Assembly: GCA_020091685.1 (NCBI GenBank)
Contig: CM034595.1
Coordinates: 23,855,564-23,919,563, forward strand
DNA length: 64,000 nt
Direction of reading: 5' to 3'
Source: Lutjanus erythropterus
Lineage: Eukaryota > Chordata > Actinopteri > Lutjaniformes > Lutjanidae
A model generated the notes under the pieces. That model made no database searches. It worked only from the letters and a program-made list of their open reading frames with translations, and was not told the DNA's origin. The position numbers and the translations under genes are program-made. Each line of letters begins with the position of its first letter. Position 1 is the first letter of the stretch. Shown here one piece after another: positions 44,107 through 55,499 of the stretch.

Positions 44107-47100
44107 ATGTGGTCCAACTTCTTCGTTCAGCAGGATGACGAGGGTCGTATCGGGGTGGCGGGGGCTGGACAAGCTGGAGGTTTGGGTGGAATGAAAGGTG
44201 GAAGGGGACAGAGGAGGATCCCCAAGATGAGTGACAGTCAGGAGGGAAAGATCAAGCTGGCTTTCTTTGTGGCTATCATTGGCGTGACCCTGACGGTACT
44301 GGGCATGGGGACAGAGTTTTGGGTGGAGCTGGCCCAACCGAAGAATTTCAGCGGCAATCAGACCTGCCAGATGGCCCATTATGGCCTGTGGAAGGGCTGC
44401 ATCCGCACCCTATGGGTGGCTGACATAGACCCGGAGAGAACAAGCTGTGGCCCTGCTGAACTACCTGGAGGTGAGACCTGTGGCCGACCTGTGCGTGTCC
44501 GTGTGTCTGTGTGAGTTTGAGTTCTCCTGTCTGTCTGCTCTCTGTGCTGTCTAGGAGGTGAGCAGGTGAGGTTTCTGGAGGCCATGTGTCTGTTTTGTTT
44601 CTTCGACTGTCTGCTCGTGTCTGCGTCTCTGTAAACTGAATTGCCTGGCCATGCAAGTCTACCTGGAGGCTGCCTCCACGCCGCAGCATGTGCCTCAACA
44701 TGAAAACGAATTACAGGGTTCATACAGGTGTTGGGAATCCTTGAAAACACTTGAATTTTAATGGGGTCTTTTCAAGGTTTGAAACGTCCTTGGATTTTGG
44801 ATTAAGTTCTTGAAAGTTTGAAATTGTAATTGTATCACTTTCAAAATAAAGTACAATCTCACTGAAAATTTCACTGAATAGATAAAGAAATAAAATAAGT
44901 CAGAGAGAGCCTGTTCACTTCTCCCTTTCACTCAAAACTTCACTTGAGCCTCACTTGCTAAGTCTGTGCATATGGCTGCGCTAAGCATGATCACGTCACA
45001 AAGTTACTGTAATTCCACTACTTTTCATTAGACATGTAACTAATTACTTTACATAAATTAATAATGCAATTACAATTTATTAAATTTAAATGGGCTCATT
45101 ACTTGCTACTTTGTCTTACCCGAAAATAGTGGAAAACTGCAGAGGAAGGCAGACATAGCAGACTGTTCAGCGATGTATAATCTAATGTGCTCCAAATTTA
45201 CGGTGACACTTCAAGAATTGTGAGTTTGTTTTTCACCATAGTCTAATTTAAACTGTTCATCATGAAATTATTTATTACTGTGGTAACCTTTAGTTAATAT
45301 ACCCAGCTTCCTGTAGGTCTTCTTCTGGAATATTACTGTCTAACTCATCGGCTCACAGGTAGATGCTAGTCATCACTGCCCCCTTGTGGTTGGGAGTATT
45401 AATAACTCCTATTAGTGATAATGGGTACAATGACAGATAAAAGTTGACAGTTGTCACTAAAAGAATATAGCTACACTAAAATTATATATCTACAATAAAA
45501 TAACATAGCTGCAATAAAATAATGTATTTGTCAATGTATTGTGTAATGTATTTTTCTCTCACCAAGGGCACGCTCACAGGGGTATTATAGGACTTTTCTG
45601 TCTCCACTAGCAGACAGTCTCTTGTCGTTTGAGTTAACTACACAAGCTAGCCTGATGAACACCAAGTTTCTATGCTGAATCTTGTTGGCTCATTTATGGC
45701 AGTTTGTCATAAGCTTCAAGGGGACTGTGTTTTTTTTTTTACCAACATACTTTCAATGTTCACCCACCACCAGCCACAGGTAGCCAGCTGGAAGTGTACG
45801 AGTTCTGATTCTGCCCCAAACTTTTTGATCCATATAAGCAATGGATCCGAATTTGAGCAGTTAGCTCCATGGCTAACTGAGCTAACTAGCTAACCACAGC
45901 TACACATAACAGCAGACAGCAGTAAGCTTAGTTTAGCAACAAGTAAACAAGCCAATCCCTGTCTGTCCATCAGGTAACTCTGCAAGTTAAGCCACCATGC
46001 TACTGTACAGTCATGAGACTGGTCTTATGACATCTTTATGACAAGTCAAAATGGCACCACTGTAGTTGAAGTCCAGGAAATTATTTATGACACTGTTAAA
46101 AAGGTATTTGGCAGTGTAATAAAACTTAGTGACATCTTTACGACAAGATCCATTTTACATGAGGTCAAGGAAAATATTCATGACACACTCATAATGGTTT
46201 TATTACAGCCAGTGTCAAAACCAACCACATATGACAGTTTGATCTAATGTTAAAACGTAAAGCTAAACAGTTCCTTTAAGTCTGTTAATGTAACATTGTC
46301 GTGGTAAAGACATCTCAACTTTTCATTAAAGATGACGTAATTGACTCCTCAATGTTCATAACAGGTGTCATAACATGCTAATGACAGTGTAATGACAGTG
46401 TAATGAGTCTTATGCACACCCCTTTAAATAAAGTGTTACCAATATTTCTGAGAGGTTGCAAGTTGTTGACATCGTTCAGGAAAAAATTGTGTACACTTAA
46501 ATGCCATGATTTTTCTTTGCCATTACCACTGATGTGAAAACAGAGGGAGCAGGCATCACTAATATGATGTCTGCCCTCTGGGAATATGCTTACATCTGTA
46601 GGTCTTTCATGTGAGCCCATAAGGGACTGAGGAAAGCTTTGCTGACAATTTATTTTAATAAAAATAATGTTCATCCCACTGACAATCTTCAGATTTATCA
46701 GCAACATGTTCACAATTTTTCATACACATCTCAAGTCATTTCCCTGTGTGTGTATTATGTGCATCCACTGTAACCTTGCAAAGGGATAGAGAAAAGGATA
46801 GTTGTGTATGTGAAGCTGCCTGCATACATATGTATCTAGGTCATCCTACAGATAATGTGCAAATTGAATCATTAAAGAAATACGATGCTTGGAAACAGAG
46901 CACGAGCAGGACCACAGAAAAGCTCTTCTATTGTAACAACACAAAGCAGCATGCAGGCACGTGTGGAGTTATACAGTAAAATCTTTGTGATTCACAGCAT
47001 TGTCAGTGTAATGAAGCATTAATTTCAGTTTTTTTTTCCTTCACTGGGTACGTAATCATCTCCTGTTGTACACACAGTACAGACAGGTGATGAGGGGCAG

Positions 47101-50100
47101 ACCACAGGTTTATTGTGCTGACGAACGTCCATGTTTAGGGTTGTGACAGCGCTTCTCTGAAAGCACTTTATTCAACTTGACCACAGTTAGGTTCTCGAGA
47201 GCGCGTCGATTATCTGCACAATGACCTATTTCTGTCTGAAAAGTGAATCTAGAGACGGAGAGAGGCAGGTATTGGAAGAAGTCAGATAGAGATAGGCGGG
47301 CTCCTGGAATCACTGCCTGTCTCAGGGAATCTGCTGAGACACAAAACCAAAAGAATCTCCTCTCCCAGCAGGAATACACAAGGATATGTACATTAAGGGT
47401 GACATAATATACTGGTATTGACAGAAACCGTGATATTTTAAAAATGAAATATTGATATCATGCTAAAAATACGCATATGATAATGTTGTGTGAGACAGAG
47501 GACTTAAATGTTTTTCAAGCCATGGACCCCTAAGCTGATAGAGATATGGAGCAGGGCCCCCTACAACATATATTGCATTCAGGCCTATTTTACTTCTGGT
47601 GAAAAAAAAAACAAAAATCAAACAATAATTTGGCATCCCCCCTTGTGGTAACTCTTACCTCTTTTCCATACATGTGTTGGCTTTGCTTGACTTGGTCTGA
47701 CAGCTCAGCACAGCAGTGATTTTCATCTCCACAGGGAGGTGAAATGCAACAACACCAGGGCTACCCGCTTGAAGGTGTGTCTTTTAACATAAGATAAGCC
47801 ATCCTGCTGAAAGGCAACACGAGACAGTAAGAGAGACTTTTAAAAACATCTTTCTCTCTGCCCTCCAGAAACACGGGTTCAGTCTTAAAACACTTGCTTG
47901 TTTGAAGGGGAGAAACGGGGTCTTCACAGGTTGGCCGTGGTGATTGAGATGTCACTACAGCCTGCTTGGAGGCGGGTCAGTCACAACTTTGGAACTGTTG
48001 TGGAGAACGTCCATCATGGGCACTACTCTGCACAGCTCGGTGCGTAAAAGTGGTGAGGGAAATGCAAATCAGCGCGGCACTGTTGAAGACCCATGATGTA
48101 ATGTATCCTCTTGAACATATGCTCTTAAATCAATCTTTTTGGCCATGTTAATCGTGTAGTGAAAATTTGATATCGTAACAGCACTAATATACATAAATAC
48201 TACTGACACATCACCTTGAATGATGTGTTACAATATTGTTTTCCATCTAGCCGTCAAGGACTAATTCGTCTTACCTGCCAAACTGTCCTGCATCTCTGGC
48301 TGCTTCTAAGCAGCAGATATATCTCTGTGCTTCCTCCGACATGGTCTGTTGGTGTGTGTGAGAGCAGCCAGTCTGCTTCTGACAATCTTTCTCACACGTC
48401 CTAACACTGTTGGCCCACGCCGCCTGTCGCAGATGGCCGTGGGCTTGTCATGTTTGGACGAAAACAACTGTTTTTGCCATCTCTTTGCTTCTCCGTTTCA
48501 CATCCCTGTTTACATGCCTCTGGCTGCCGTCCCGAGCAGAGCGCGGCCCGCTGATGCCGTGCCTGTCATCTCAAGACCAGCCATCCATCTTGGCTGCCTG
48601 CTGGAGAGGAACATGACAGCTTAATAATTATAGTCTCAGCAGGGGTAGCGAGAGCACAAACCAGTTGACTGTGATAGCATAATGTGTTAAAAAATCAGTA
48701 GGCTGATAAATGGCATGTCGGCTTCAATAAGAAATGTTTGCAAATGTGCTCAGGCACAAACATATTTGTGTGTGAAGGAAATGTGTGAGTGTGAGCATGT
48801 GGTCATCTTGGACCACAAAATATTCAGTGGGTGAAAGTCATCACTATGCGCCTGTGAAGCCAAGTGGAATCTGACTACTTCACAGTTTTTGTCTAAATAT
48901 AGAGAGGGGGAAACGAGGATGAGGGACAGACAGGGACTGAGGGACTGAGTGTACGTCTAATGCAGTATTAACCAACCAGCCCCTCTGTGCTTCCTCCCCC
49001 TCTGACATCTCCTGCTCCCCTCACCTCCTTCTCCATCTGTGGCTCCCGTCACTCCTCCTTTCCCCCCTCTGCTATCTCATCCTCTGAGCCTCTATGAATA
49101 TTTCCTGCATCCTCCTCTCATCATTCACTCATCCTCTTCCCCTCACTCCTTCTTCTTCTTCTGCAGCCACGCCTCTCCGTTTCCATCCTCCATCTGCCCC
49201 TTTCTCCCTGTCTACCTCTCTCCTTTCTCCCCTCAGTGTTTTACTGTCTCTCGCCCTCTCTGGCGGTACCATATGTGCGGTGCTGGGCAGTGTGTGTGTG
49301 TGGACTATGTGGAGCAATGTGTGTAGTGGTGTGTGTCTCTGGGTTTTCCAGCTAATGCTCGACACTTGGATATAAATAGGAATAATGCCTGGAAGGACAG
49401 GGAGCATGGATGCATAGGACGCACATAGCAGAAGTCCACCAGCCATCCATAAGAATGTGTGTGTGTGCATGCATGTGTGTTTTTGTATTACTTCATTGCA
49501 ATGATTAAAAGTTCACTCCAGAGATTTCCATACAATTCACTCTCCTTCTCCTCGTCTTCATCCTCTGCTCACAAACTCTCCGGATTTCACTGCACATCAG
49601 CTTCTAAATGAAACTGTAAACGCTGACTTCAGTACAATGGCATACTTCATGTGAAGTTATTGTTCTTTTGCGTGTGCTGGTCAGTTCAGGACCATGACCA
49701 CTTCACACCGGATCTGATTTGGGCCACATTTTGAAAAGTTAGTTTGAACAGTCAAAAAAAAAAATCTGATCTGAGCAATAAATCAGAAGTGAGCACTACG
49801 GCTTGCAGTGTGAACATAGCATAAATGATGCAGACTCAAATAAGAAAGGCAAAATAATAATAATGATAATAATAATCATTTTAAAAAAGTAAATAAATAA
49901 GTAAGTAAAGGAGAGTGCATAGGGTAAGAAAGGGGGGTATTCTGATCGGGGATAAGCGCAAATCCTGGGCTAAATTAAATCTTACTCCATTTTTGTGTGT
50001 CATCTCTAAAGGTAAAGACTCATTTGTCCATGTTCAAAATCTGTCTTTAATCATAATTAATCAAGATTTGATTTTGTCCGTCTCATCTCTTTGTATGATT

Positions 50101-53100
50101 TTCTTCCCACAGAATCCAACTGCACCTACTTCAAATTCTTCACCTCCGGGGAGAATGCAGTCATATTCAAGAAGACGACTAACAAGAGTGAGACATTACA
50201 CTTTCTTTCCCCTGTCGTTTTTGTTACACATACATACAGATACACACTAACAGTCACAGTGCAGCTACTATCAATAAAGATGTTCACTGGGGTGCTCAGT
50301 GACCATTCTGCTGCTGCTGCTGGTGGTAGTTTTTGCATGTTTCAGCCCATTAACTTCTGCTGCCACCCAGTTTCCAAAGCGAATCATAAGCTCTCAGACT
50401 GATTAATGTGTTTACCTTACTGTCCAGGCAGCAGCCGCAAGTTCAGCTGGCTGAGACTTGGTACTTACATCACAGTGAGCCTAAAGTCAACTTTATCTTT
50501 TGGTGAAAAGTTCTGAAAACTTCCGTGATGCATTCAAGGACATTTAATATATAAGAGCTGTGAGAACAAATTGCAATCAGACGGTGTGTTATGTACGGAT
50601 ATTAAACCAGGAAGATGTACACTAAGCATGGATAATGGGATGCAGTATTCAGCCAAGGCTGCTAATGGTTTAGCTGTATAGCAACGTCAGTCAGTTGGTG
50701 AATCCACCACTTTGGTCCAATACAATAACAAAAAAGTAATAGTTACTTACCCTCCCAAAAACAGAGCCCATACCTAAAGCTTGTTGTGCTTTAATTAATA
50801 AAATAATAATAATAATAATAATAATATCTGTCTCTCTGTGAAGTGTCAAAATACGCAACATTGGCACAGGATGTGAAATGTTGATCAGCTTTTTGGGTTG
50901 CACCTGTTCAGGTGTTCAATGCCAATAAAATCTGTTTTAACCAGAGCCAGTCTGGGAAGTGGCACAATTCACACCATGTTTGTATTTTCCCATTTCAGTA
51001 ATCAACAACTATATGCCCAGTAGAATAAAACTGTGTTCTCTGTGAGTTGGTGCAGTGTCTCATTCTACTAAACAACCAGTTTCCACACAGTGTTTCACAA
51101 TTTTTCTGCCATCTTTATTATAGATTTCGCACTACATAAAGTGACAGATTTCAACTTTATTCATCTGTTTTCAAAAATTCTCACCTATACTTAATATTGT
51201 ATTCCCTTTTTTATTTTAAATTTCCTTCTGCTCTCCTACACAGATCTGAATCTAGCAGCAGCCATTTTGGCACTTTTGAGTCTAACCATGATGATGATGG
51301 GCTCCATCTGTATCGGCATGTCCCTCAGTAAAGGAGTGTCCTTCTTTCTCAAGCCAGCTGCCTTTAGTTTCATCCTGTCAGGTGGGACCTCATGATACTA
51401 TGTTACCTGTTTACATCTGAGTATGGTTATTCATCATACACGCAGTGACCATTGTCATGTTCAGGGTGGGAAGCTCAAATACTTTTGCCAGTTTTAAACG
51501 ATAATTATAATTTCTGTGTTTCAAGGTGTCTAAACAAACCGTCATCATTTCACCACTTCTGGACTGATCAGCAACTGAGAAGACAATGGATAGTAACAAT
51601 CTAGAAAGCCATGGGACAATATTTCAAGACAAAACAACATATGTGAGAGCCCATAACCTAATGTTAGCATTCAACCACTTCTTAGATAACACAGCCATTC
51701 GATAGTGTAACACAATAGAGCAGGAAGGCGCAAATTAAATTCTGAAATCTCAAACCACATCTTGGACACATTTATTTGAAACTGGAAGTAAAATGGACAG
51801 GATGTAATCACACTATTAAACCATAATGTTAGTTAGGAGGTGGCTGAATGCTAAACATTAGCTGTTGTCTGTCAGATATGTTGTTTCACCTTGAAGTATG
51901 ACCCAATCACCCTCCAGGTTTTCACTGTCCATTGCTGATCAACAAAGAAATGATGATGATTTGGCAAACATATTACCAATCCAATTATTTGTCACCACCT
52001 GTCAGCGTCTGATACTGAAGCGGTCAATAACGGTCACGTCGTTTAAAACGTATGTGTTTATTTTTGTGCTTGACGGGAACATAAACGAGCCTTAACATGC
52101 GATGAACGCTGTCAAATGTTCGCAGTTTGTTTAGGTTTAGGCACAAAGCTGCGTGTTGAAGTTTAGGCAGAGTGAGAATAAAAAAAATAATTGTCCCTGT
52201 CATTGTCAAGTAACTGTTACTATAAACAACAATAACTACCTTAGTATTGAAGTTCACTTGATATTGAAAGTGAATACTGATATGAAACTGCAACAAAGTA
52301 AAAAAAAAAATCATGATTAGCCTGTGCCATTAATATGACAATTAAAATTTACTTAGAAAATTGCTCTCTCCATTCCTCCTCTTTTTGTTTTACAGCGGTT
52401 GGCATCTATCATAATGGTGCATTATTACAATGATTTTTTTTAATGAGGCACAAAAACTACTTAGTTAGGTAGGTTTAGGATAAGGCTATGTTTGGGAATA
52501 CAATAACTATGTTATGTATATCACTGAAGCGAACAGGTACTGTCCTTGTCTATATGAGTTGCAGAGGGGCGGTGACAAATCATCGATTTCTGATGAGACC
52601 GGGCTGATTTATTAGTTTCCCTACATGTAAGACACCTGCACTGCACTGTAATCTGTACTGCACTTTAAATTTTATCAAATTTTATTGAAATTTATTGCAT
52701 CTGCTTGTCATGTGTAGGACTACATATGGAAATTAGTGTCTTGCTAAATCTGGTGCAACCATGTTTTCATTTCTTGTAAATGATCAATGTCATTGCACAC
52801 TGAAACTAAACAAAAGTCAACATTTATATGGCTCGCAACCTGGAATACAGCAGATTGACATTTGAACGTGCCACTCAGAGGAAAATGGTTGCTGCGTGAA
52901 CATGGTGAATGAGCCTAAATAAATTATTTGGTCTTTATAATCAGACTTTTATTCTTCCATAGCTTCGAGGTGATGTTTTCATTGATGTGATTTTATTTTC
53001 ACCTCTGTGCAGGTGTACTGGTGCTTCTCTCTGTGCTGATGTTCCACCAGTCCGTGCTAGCTTTGCTGTCCAGTGACCACTCTATACCTTTACACCACGA

Positions 53101-53233
53101 GTTGTCCTGGTCTGTGGCCTGTGTGGGCTCAGCGGGGGCCATTCTTATTTTTGGAGGTTTCCTCTTCATCATCCTCTCCCTTCCTTTCAGCCCCTGGCAG
53201 AAATGCCTGCCACACAAGAATAGCGCCACCTAG
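44107..53233 (+). CDS. cacng6: Voltage-dependent calcium channel gamma-6 subunit
   Basis: Exons: 44107-44470, 50113-50187, 51244-51381, 53013-53233. All junctions are GT-AG, giving 265 residues (human gamma-6: about 260). The start is chosen because MWSNFF matches the human N-terminus. A Gly-rich stretch follows (GVAGAGQAGGLGGMKGGRGQ). TM1 is at about 48-70. The first extracellular loop carries the claudin-family signature GLWKGC with the later Cys of TSCGPAELPG and ESNCTYFKFFTSGENA, plus possible N-glycosylation at NFS and NCT. TM2 (about 151-172), TM3 (about 182-205) and TM4 (about 222-247) follow. The short tail ends KNSAT without the TTPV motif of AMPA-receptor TARPs. This fits gamma-6, which modulates L- and T-type calcium channels in muscle and heart. 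It is tail-to-tail with cacng8. Confidence 0.95.
46010..46442. repeat. TATGACA-rich repeat with TTTAAATAAAGTGTTACC end
   Basis: Words such as CATCTTTATGACAAGTC, ATTTATGACACTG, ATTCATGACACACTC and CATAACATGCTAATGACAG recur with roughly regular spacing. The right end CACACCCCTTTAAATAAAGT GTTACC is that of a common fish repeat whose ends read GGTAACACTTTATTT in reverse. The left end is not clear. Confidence 0.6.
48985..49255. repeat. Polypyrimidine-rich tract
   Basis: About 270 bases are dominated by C and T (for example CTTCCTCCCCCTCTG, CCCCTCACCTCCTTCTCC, CCTTTCCCCCCTCTG). The overlapping open frames on both strands reflect this composition and are not taken as genes. Confidence 0.75.
49640..49830. 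repeat. Probable fish interspersed repeat fragment
   Basis: TTCACACCGGATCTGATTTG, AAATCTGATCTGAGC and TGCAGTGTGAACATAGC form the loose inverted pattern of a repeat common in fish. Ends are not placed precisely. Confidence 0.4.
50801..50827. repeat. AAT trinucleotide microsatellite
   Basis: About eight AAT units inside cacng6 intron 2. Confidence 0.9.
51382..53012 (+). other. cacng6 intron 3, no exon or clear repeat
   Basis: 1.6 kb of AT-rich sequence. Both strands were read, and no coding similarity or repeat ends could be supported. Confidence 0.45.
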
Positions 53234-55000
53234 CATTTGAATGCTGAAATACACACGCGGTATTCTTGATGTCTCGTTTGAGAGCGGATGGAAAAGTCCT
53301 TTTCCCCAGGGCTGTGACTTTACTTGCTCTTGGCATATAATCTGTCAGAGAAGTCATACCAGGTCTTAATCAAATGTCTGAAGAGAAGTCAGCAACACAT
53401 TAGTGAGGCCTCCAGAATTTGATTTTGCAAAATTTAGTTTTTCTTTTAGTAGAAAATAGATGGAAGGAGCAACAGGGCTGCTGCTGACTGTGTAACTTTT
53501 AGCTCTGTGTTGTGTTTACTTCAACAAGTGTCACAAATAGAGTTGTTAGCCTGCCAATAGCTGTAAAGCCACACATAAATCTCTCTCTCCTACAATAAGG
53601 AGAGTAAATCAAAAAAAATTTTAAGGCTCAGACACTTTTCTATTTTAAAACGTTTTGTTTTCTGTTTAATATGAAAGTCCATTTCTTCCCAGAAAAAAAG
53701 GAAAATTTACCAATAAGGGTTCCAAGTTAAAAAACAAAAGTTTGCCCTCTAGATGAAAGTTGGAAAAATTTTCCTGATCTGAGGACCCTATATCAGCAGC
53801 ATGGTTTGTGATCATGGTTTGGATTTTTTTTGAGGTTTTTATCTCATTCTCTCACTTTAGTGTTCCTTATGTATTCAAATACCAGCATTCAAGTTTCACA
53901 ATGCTATTTTCCAAGTCCTTCTAAAAACTAAATATTTTCCCGTGTGACCTGATGTAAAACCTGAGCAGGCGTTTCCAGATGAAAAACCCTGAAAAGAATG
54001 CAGATGGGGTCACCTTTTATTCATCATGGTTAAAACAATAAACAAGGCTAAGTTTAGGGAATGACTGTGATCATGTTTAAAAAAAATTGTTGACCATCAG
54101 CGGGAAACAAACCCATGTCTGATGCTTTGACGTTTTTTTTGACTCATCCATCCACCTTGACTTTTTTGCATCTATCATAATCCTCTCTTGCTCATGGACA
54201 CTTAATTTTAATTTTCAAAGATTACGACCCCCTGAACTTTGCTTCACGATCAGCGTTTGTGACTATTTTCAAGTCAGAGACAGAAGCTGGCCATGCTGTC
54301 ATTTTAGAGTTTAGATTGTGTGCCAGACTTTTGACTTATTAGGTCTAAAGTAAGTCATAAAGTAATTATATCTTTTTTCATTCATTTTTTTCAGGCAGGA
54401 ATGGACTTTCATAGTTTAAAATTCCTAAAGGATCATCAGAATGTATCACCATCAGCAGAGCAACAAATGCGATGTTGTTGATAATGATAGCACTCAGTAA
54501 GGAGGATGTCCTGATTCACATCTGCTACATGTTGCCTTATGAATAGAGTTGATGAGTCTTCTAGTCATTGAAACTTTCTAACACTCAAAACTTGATAAAT
54601 AAGAGGCTTTAGTCGTAACTAGTTATTATTTATGTGCGTTTTACAACTATTGGGTGAATGCTGCTTCAGTACACCAGATGAATGAATGTTGAATGAAATC
54701 AACTGTGAGAAGAGATTAAAAAAAACATTTTGTATATCACAGAATTGTATGGACTCACTTTATAAGCTCAACTTTGTACATAAACTGAGTGAATGTGTTT
54801 ATATTTTGTGAATGGTCACTGTTTGTAGTTTCGTCTCCTGTCACTTTATTAGCAGTAAATATATTTTTGCCACAGGATGCTCATCAGGAAGTGCTATTTT
54901 ACAGAATATACGCTGCGCTCATTTCTACTCATATAAATGTACAGTATGTGGCACCAGTTTTGCTTTTCATTAAAAGGATTTGACATAAAATAACTGCCTC
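53234..55000 (+). other. Probable cacng6 3' UTR and flank
   Basis: No coding exon follows the stop. An ATTAAA at 54969-54974 with downstream CCCTTTTGTTTGCTG is a fair polyadenylation site, which would make a 1.75-kb 3' UTR. That UTR would include the dispersed repeat at 53903-54019. Confidence 0.4.
53903..54019 (+). repeat. Dispersed repeat, copy B (pair with 2091-2294)
   Basis: GCTATTTTCCAAGTCCTTCT, then GTGTGACCTGATGTAAAACC and AAAAACCCTGAAAAGAATGC, ending ATGGGGTCACCTTTTA, follow the same order as 2091-2294. It lacks the middle part of that copy. The two lie 52 kb apart in the same orientation. Confidence 0.65.
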
Positions 55001-55336
55001 CCTTTTGTTTGCTGACATGACACCCTGTCTGCTTTCAAACTTGACATTCACCCATTTTCACCCCTTCACAGTGTGACTCCTAACCCCTCTGCCAAACAAT
55101 CCCCCCCTCCCCCCAAAACACGCTCCGCTATAATTAGGCCACAGCTCATCGTAATGCGTTTCACTGCAGAGGTTGGGAAACCTTATCCTTGAATTTCAAC
55201 TATGTACCCTCCGGCCTATCCTCATACCTCTGTGCCCTCTCCTCTGCTTCTCCACCCCTGACCTCAGTGCGTCACTTTCCCTGCTGTCTCCAGGGGGGCC
55301 CGCCGGACACTACTCCTCCACACCACCTCCAACTGT

Positions 55337-55337
<1 letters not shown>

Positions 55338-55369
<32 letters not shown>
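55338..55369. repeat. CA dinucleotide microsatellite
   Basis: About fifteen CA units. Confidence 0.97.
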
Positions 55370-55372
<3 letters not shown>

Positions 55373-55475
55373 ACTGACTGGTCACATCAGAGATTTCCCA
55401 ATAACTAACTACACACGGCCTGCGAATGGGGTCTGAGTGGCATCCAGACAGTCACATGCACTCATATGCTCACCT

Positions 55476-55498
55476 GCACACACACACACACACACACA
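55476..55498. repeat. CA dinucleotide microsatellite, second block
   Basis: About eleven CA units, 110 bases after the first block. Confidence 0.95.
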
Positions 55499-55499
55499 T

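Larger units (their letters stand above)
44471..50112 (+). other. cacng6 intron 1 (5.6 kb) with repeat pieces
   Basis: No exon is supported. A repeat-like piece GGAATCCTTGAAAACACTTG lies near 44736. A TATGACA-rich element is at 46010-46440. GATATTTTAAAAATGAAATATTGATATC near 47432-47460 and CCATGGACCCCTAAGCTGAT near 47521 belong to common fish repeat fragments. A pyrimidine-rich tract spans 48985-49255. Confidence 0.5.

Noticed and set aside
44348-44750. Minus-strand frames of 117 and 123 codons
   Set aside because: They overlap cacng6 exon 1 in antisense and have no domain.
49039-49470. Open frames on both strands around 49.0-49.5 kb
   Set aside because: They are products of the polypyrimidine tract.
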